Program-made: the position numbers and the translations under genes
The notes under the pieces: model-generated
Databases searched by the model: none
What the model was told of the DNA's origin: nothing
What the model saw: the letters and a program-made list of their open reading frames with translations, nothing else
Source of the DNA: an uncultured Clostridia bacterium
Lineage (GTDB): Bacteria > Bacillota > Clostridia > Lachnospirales > Lachnospiraceae
DNA: 38,039 nucleotides
Assembly: GCA_945915235.1 (NCBI GenBank)
Contig: CAMEEX010000009.1
Location: 1 to 38,039 of the forward strand
Direction: 5' to 3'
Shown: piece by piece, positions 35,897 through 38,039 of the stretch
How the letters are laid out: each line of letters opens with the position of its first letter
How positions within the stretch are numbered: position 1 is the first letter of the stretch

Positions 35897-36811
35897 CTAG
35901 AGAATGTAGTTGTCCAAAAAATCCATGGCGGCATCAGAGAGAGGCAGGCTGGAGTTGACACAGTAGCTTACCTCTCTTTTTTTTATGTCAATGTCGGGTG
36001 GGGTGACTTCCATGAGAGCTCCGGATTCCAGCTCGTTTTTGACAAATTCGCGTATGACACAGCCTATTCCGAGCCCTGTCTTTGCAAACTCAATGAGCAG
36101 GTCCATGCTTCCGATTTCCATGAGCGTTGTCTGGGAGAGAAGCATGTCATTAAGGTAGGAATCAACATAGGTTCTTGTGACATTGTCCCTTGTCAGCAGC
36201 ATAAGATTGGCACCTTGAAAAAGATTATGCATGTTGGTATTCTCTCTCAGAAGTAGATTTTTTATGTAGCCCGGGGAGGCGACGAATGTATCGTGGATTG
36301 AGCCCGCACTGTATAGCTTCAACCCTCTCTGGGAGTCGGGAGTGGCTATAAGTCCTATATCTATGTCGCGGCTGTCGATGAGAGCTCTTGTATGTAAGGA
36401 TGACTGACAGTTGATGGATATGCTGATGTGCGGATTTTTTCGTACATATTTCTGAAGTCTCGGAAGAAGGATATATTTGCACAGGGTATTGCTTGCGCCG
36501 AAGCGTATGCGTCCGACACCAAGCTCCTTCCTTGAGCGCAGCAGGAGCTCACCGGCGTTAATCTCGTTAAAGGCGGACTGAATGTGCGAATATAGAAGCT
36601 CACCGTCCTCTGTGAGGCTTACGCCCTTTGAACTTCTGAAAAAAAGGGTGGTGCCAAGCTCGTCCTCAAGCTGTTTAATCGCTTTGCTGACGGCAGGCTG
36701 GCTTATAAACAGCCGCTTGGAGGCTGACGAGATACTGCCTGTCTGCGCGACGGCGAGAAATATGTTGTAGAGATTTAGGGTGGTGTGCCCCATATTGCCT
36801 GAATTTGTCAT
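35897..36811 (-). CDS. LysR-family transcriptional regulator, probable leu/BCAA regulator
   Basis: A 304-aa LysR-type regulator. The N-terminal winged HTH is typical: LYNIFLAVAQTGSISSASKR, LFISQPAVSKAIKQLEDELG, TTLFFRSSKGVSLTEDG. It is followed by the periplasmic-binding-like effector domain (IRFGASNTLCKYILLPRLQK). It is divergent from leuC with a 193-base gap that holds a T-N11-A operator placed near -65 of the leuC promoter, so it probably controls leucine genes in response to a pathway metabolite. The start at 36811 has a GGAG site; an alternative ATG lies six codons in. The effector is not identifiable from sequence. Confidence 0.92.
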   Translation of the reverse strand: MTNSGNMGHTTLNLYNIFLAVAQTGSISSASKRLFISQPAVSKAIKQLEDELGTTLFFRSSKGVSLTEDGELLYSHIQSAFNEINAGELLLRSRKELGVGRIRFGASNTLCKYILLPRLQKYVRKNPHISISINCQSSLHTRALIDSRDIDIGLIATPDSQRGLKLYSAGSIHDTFVASPGYIKNLLLRENTNMHNLFQGANLMLLTRDNVTRTYVDSYLNDMLLSQTTLMEIGSMDLLIEFAKTGLGIGCVIREFVKNELESGALMEVTPPDIDIKKREVSYCVNSSLPLSDAAMDFLDNYIL

Positions 36812-36873
36812 GTCAATTCTCCGTTTCTGAATGTTTTCTAATAGTTCGGCATGGACTGACTATATTAAATACC

Positions 36874-36888
36874 ATAACTTCAAGTTAT
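36874..36888. promoter_or_regulatory. LysR-type operator (T-N11-A)
   Basis: A perfect 7-1-7 inverted repeat, ATAACTT-C-AAGTTAT, contains TAACTTCAAGTTA, the LysR T-N11-A form. Its centre lies about 65 bp before the predicted leuC transcription start, the usual LysR recognition position. Confidence 0.65.
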
Positions 36889-36930
36889 ACAAAGTATAAA
36901 TAATATGTATTTTTAGAATAACACAAAATG

Positions 36931-36939
36931 TGCTATGAT
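36931..36939 (+). promoter_or_regulatory. Extended -10 promoter of leuC
   Basis: TGCTATGAT (TG-N-TATGAT) with only a poor -35 (TTTTAG at 36911-36916), as expected for an activator-dependent promoter. Confidence 0.6.
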
Positions 36940-37004
36940 GCAATCAGTAACCTTGAAAGACCGCTGTGAAATGCGGGACAGGGATAGAAAAGAGGAATTA
37001 TTTT

Positions 37005-38039
37005 ATGGGTATGACGATGACACAGAAGATTCTTGCAGCACATGCGGGACTTCCTTATGTTGAGGCTGGACAGCTTATAGAGGCTGATCTTGATTTGGTT
37101 CTTGGAAATGATATAACATCTCCTGTTGCCATACATGAGATGGATAAGATGAAGGTTGACGGAGTGTTCGATAAGGATAAGATAGCTCTTGTCCCGGATC
37201 ATTTTGTGCCGAATAAGGATATCAAGTCGGCAGAGCACTGCAAGTGCGTGAGAGAATTTGCAAAGAGAAACGAGATTACGAATTATTTCGAGGTTGGTCA
37301 GATGGGAATTGAGCATGCGCTGCTCCCTGAGAAAGGTCTTACAGTTGCGGGTGATGTTGTCATAGGTGCTGACTCACACACCTGTACATACGGAGCGCTC
37401 GGGGCATTCTCTACAGGTGTCGGCTCGACCGATATGGCAGCGGGCATGGCTACAGGTAAGGCGTGGTTTAAGGTGCCTTCCGCAATCAAGTTTGTTCTCA
37501 CGGGAAAGCCTTCTAAGTGGGTGAGCGGCAAGGACGTAATTCTTCACATAATCGGAATGATCGGAGTTGACGGTGCGCTCTATAAGTCTATGGAGTTTGT
37601 GGGAGACGGAATAAAGAACCTCTCCATGGACGACAGATTTACAATAGCCAACATGGCGATTGAGGCGGGCGGAAAGAACGGAATTTTCCCTGTGGACGAC
37701 ATCGCTGAGGCGTACATGAGAGAGCACTCGACGAAGAAATATACAATCTATGAGGCGGACGAGGATGCAGTGTACGATGAGACATACACCATCGACCTCT
37801 CAACTCTCAAGCCTACGGTGGCATTTCCTCATCTTCCTGAGAATACACACACTGTCGACGAGGCAGGTGAGGTGAAGATTGACCAGGTTGTAATCGGTTC
37901 CTGCACCAACGGACGTCTTGATGACCTCCGCATTGCCGCTGAGGTGCTTGAGGGCAGAAAGGTGGCACTGGGTCTCAGGGTTATCATAATTCCTGCGACA
38001 CAGGCAATATATCTGAAAGCGATGGAGGAGGGGCTTTTA
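37005..38039 (+). CDS. leuC: 3-isopropylmalate dehydratase large subunit, 3' truncated by window edge
   Basis: The first 345 codons of an aconitase-family enzyme (full length about 420 aa). It isomerises 2-isopropylmalate to 3-isopropylmalate in leucine synthesis, with leuD as small subunit. Visible signatures are [11 protein letters not shown] at the start, [19 protein letters not shown], and [14 protein letters not shown] with C300, one of the 4Fe-4S ligands. An AGAGGAA site precedes the ATG at 37005. The frame is open to the last base. It is controlled by the divergent LysR gene and probably heads a leuCD(B) operon beyond the window. Confidence 0.96.
   Translation, partial: MGMTMTQKILAAHAGLPYVEAGQLIEADLDLVLGNDITSPVAIHEMDKMKVDGVFDKDKIALVPDHFVPNKDIKSAEHCKCVREFAKRNEITNYFEVGQMGIEHALLPEKGLTVAGDVVIGADSHTCTYGALGAFSTGVGSTDMAAGMATGKAWFKVPSAIKFVLTGKPSKWVSGKDVILHIIGMIGVDGALYKSMEFVGDGIKNLSMDDRFTIANMAIEAGGKNGIFPVDDIAEAYMREHSTKKYTIYEADEDAVYDETYTIDLSTLKPTVAFPHLPENTHTVDEAGEVKIDQVVIGSCTNGRLDDLRIAAEVLEGRKVALGLRVIIIPATQAIYLKAMEEGLL

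Overview
The window looks like a chromosomal stretch from a low-to-mid GC Clostridia bacterium, most likely a Lachnospiraceae-type gut Firmicute. The grounds are strong AGGAGG-type ribosome binding sites, TTGAAA/TATAAT promoters, U-tract hairpin terminators and the character of the housekeeping proteins. This is inferred from sequence style and protein families; no search was run.

Housekeeping genes frame an accessory island. On the left are the end of an AI-2E family permease gene, then ilvN and ilvC (branched-chain amino acid synthesis) and a divergent small XRE regulator. On the right are a rhomboid protease, a Na/Pi cotransporter with a PhoU-like tail, a GT-C type membrane glycosyltransferase, an XRE regulator, a small unknown protein, and a LysR regulator divergent from leuC, which runs off the right edge. 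Branched-chain amino acid genes therefore lie on both sides of the island.

The island (about 3.3-30.5 kb) has three parts. (1) About 3.3-15.7 kb is one co-directional run that reads as a DNA phosphorothioation defence operon of the Ssp type: a small HTH protein, SspD (PAPS-reductase-like plus ferredoxin), SspB (DUF4007), SspC (large P-loop ATPase), SspA (cysteine desulfurase) and SspE (DUF262 + DUF1524 nuclease). It continues into a second, less familiar cassette: a 50-aa protein, a DndD/Rad50-like ATPase and a 168-aa unknown protein. (2) About 15.7-27.0 kb is a compact type II-C CRISPR-Cas locus: tracrRNA, cas9, cas1, cas2, then an array of 77 repeats and 76 spacers (29-30 nt). An ISAs1-family element has split one spacer and left a 9-bp target duplication. 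Each repeat ends, on the minus strand, in a perfect extended -10 box (TGATATAAT), so the crRNAs are probably made from one promoter per repeat, reading toward cas2. (3) About 27.0-30.5 kb is prophage or mobile debris: the tail of a phage head-morphogenesis protein fused to a nuclease-toxin-like domain with two in-frame stops, a possible immunity gene, decayed DNA, a small membrane protein, and an XRE protein whose remaining ~420 residues are collinear with the catalytic half of PolC but have lost the PDIDLNF metal-binding motif.

The phosphorothioation system and Cas9 would give two independent anti-invader layers. SspA-D mark self DNA, SspE and possibly the DndD-like cassette act on unmarked DNA, and Cas9 uses the large spacer memory. 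The most novel items are the HTH-PolC-like protein, the three-gene cassette behind SspE, and the array architecture (per-repeat promoters, transcription apparently opposite to the direction of array ageing, IS-split spacer, duplicated spacers).
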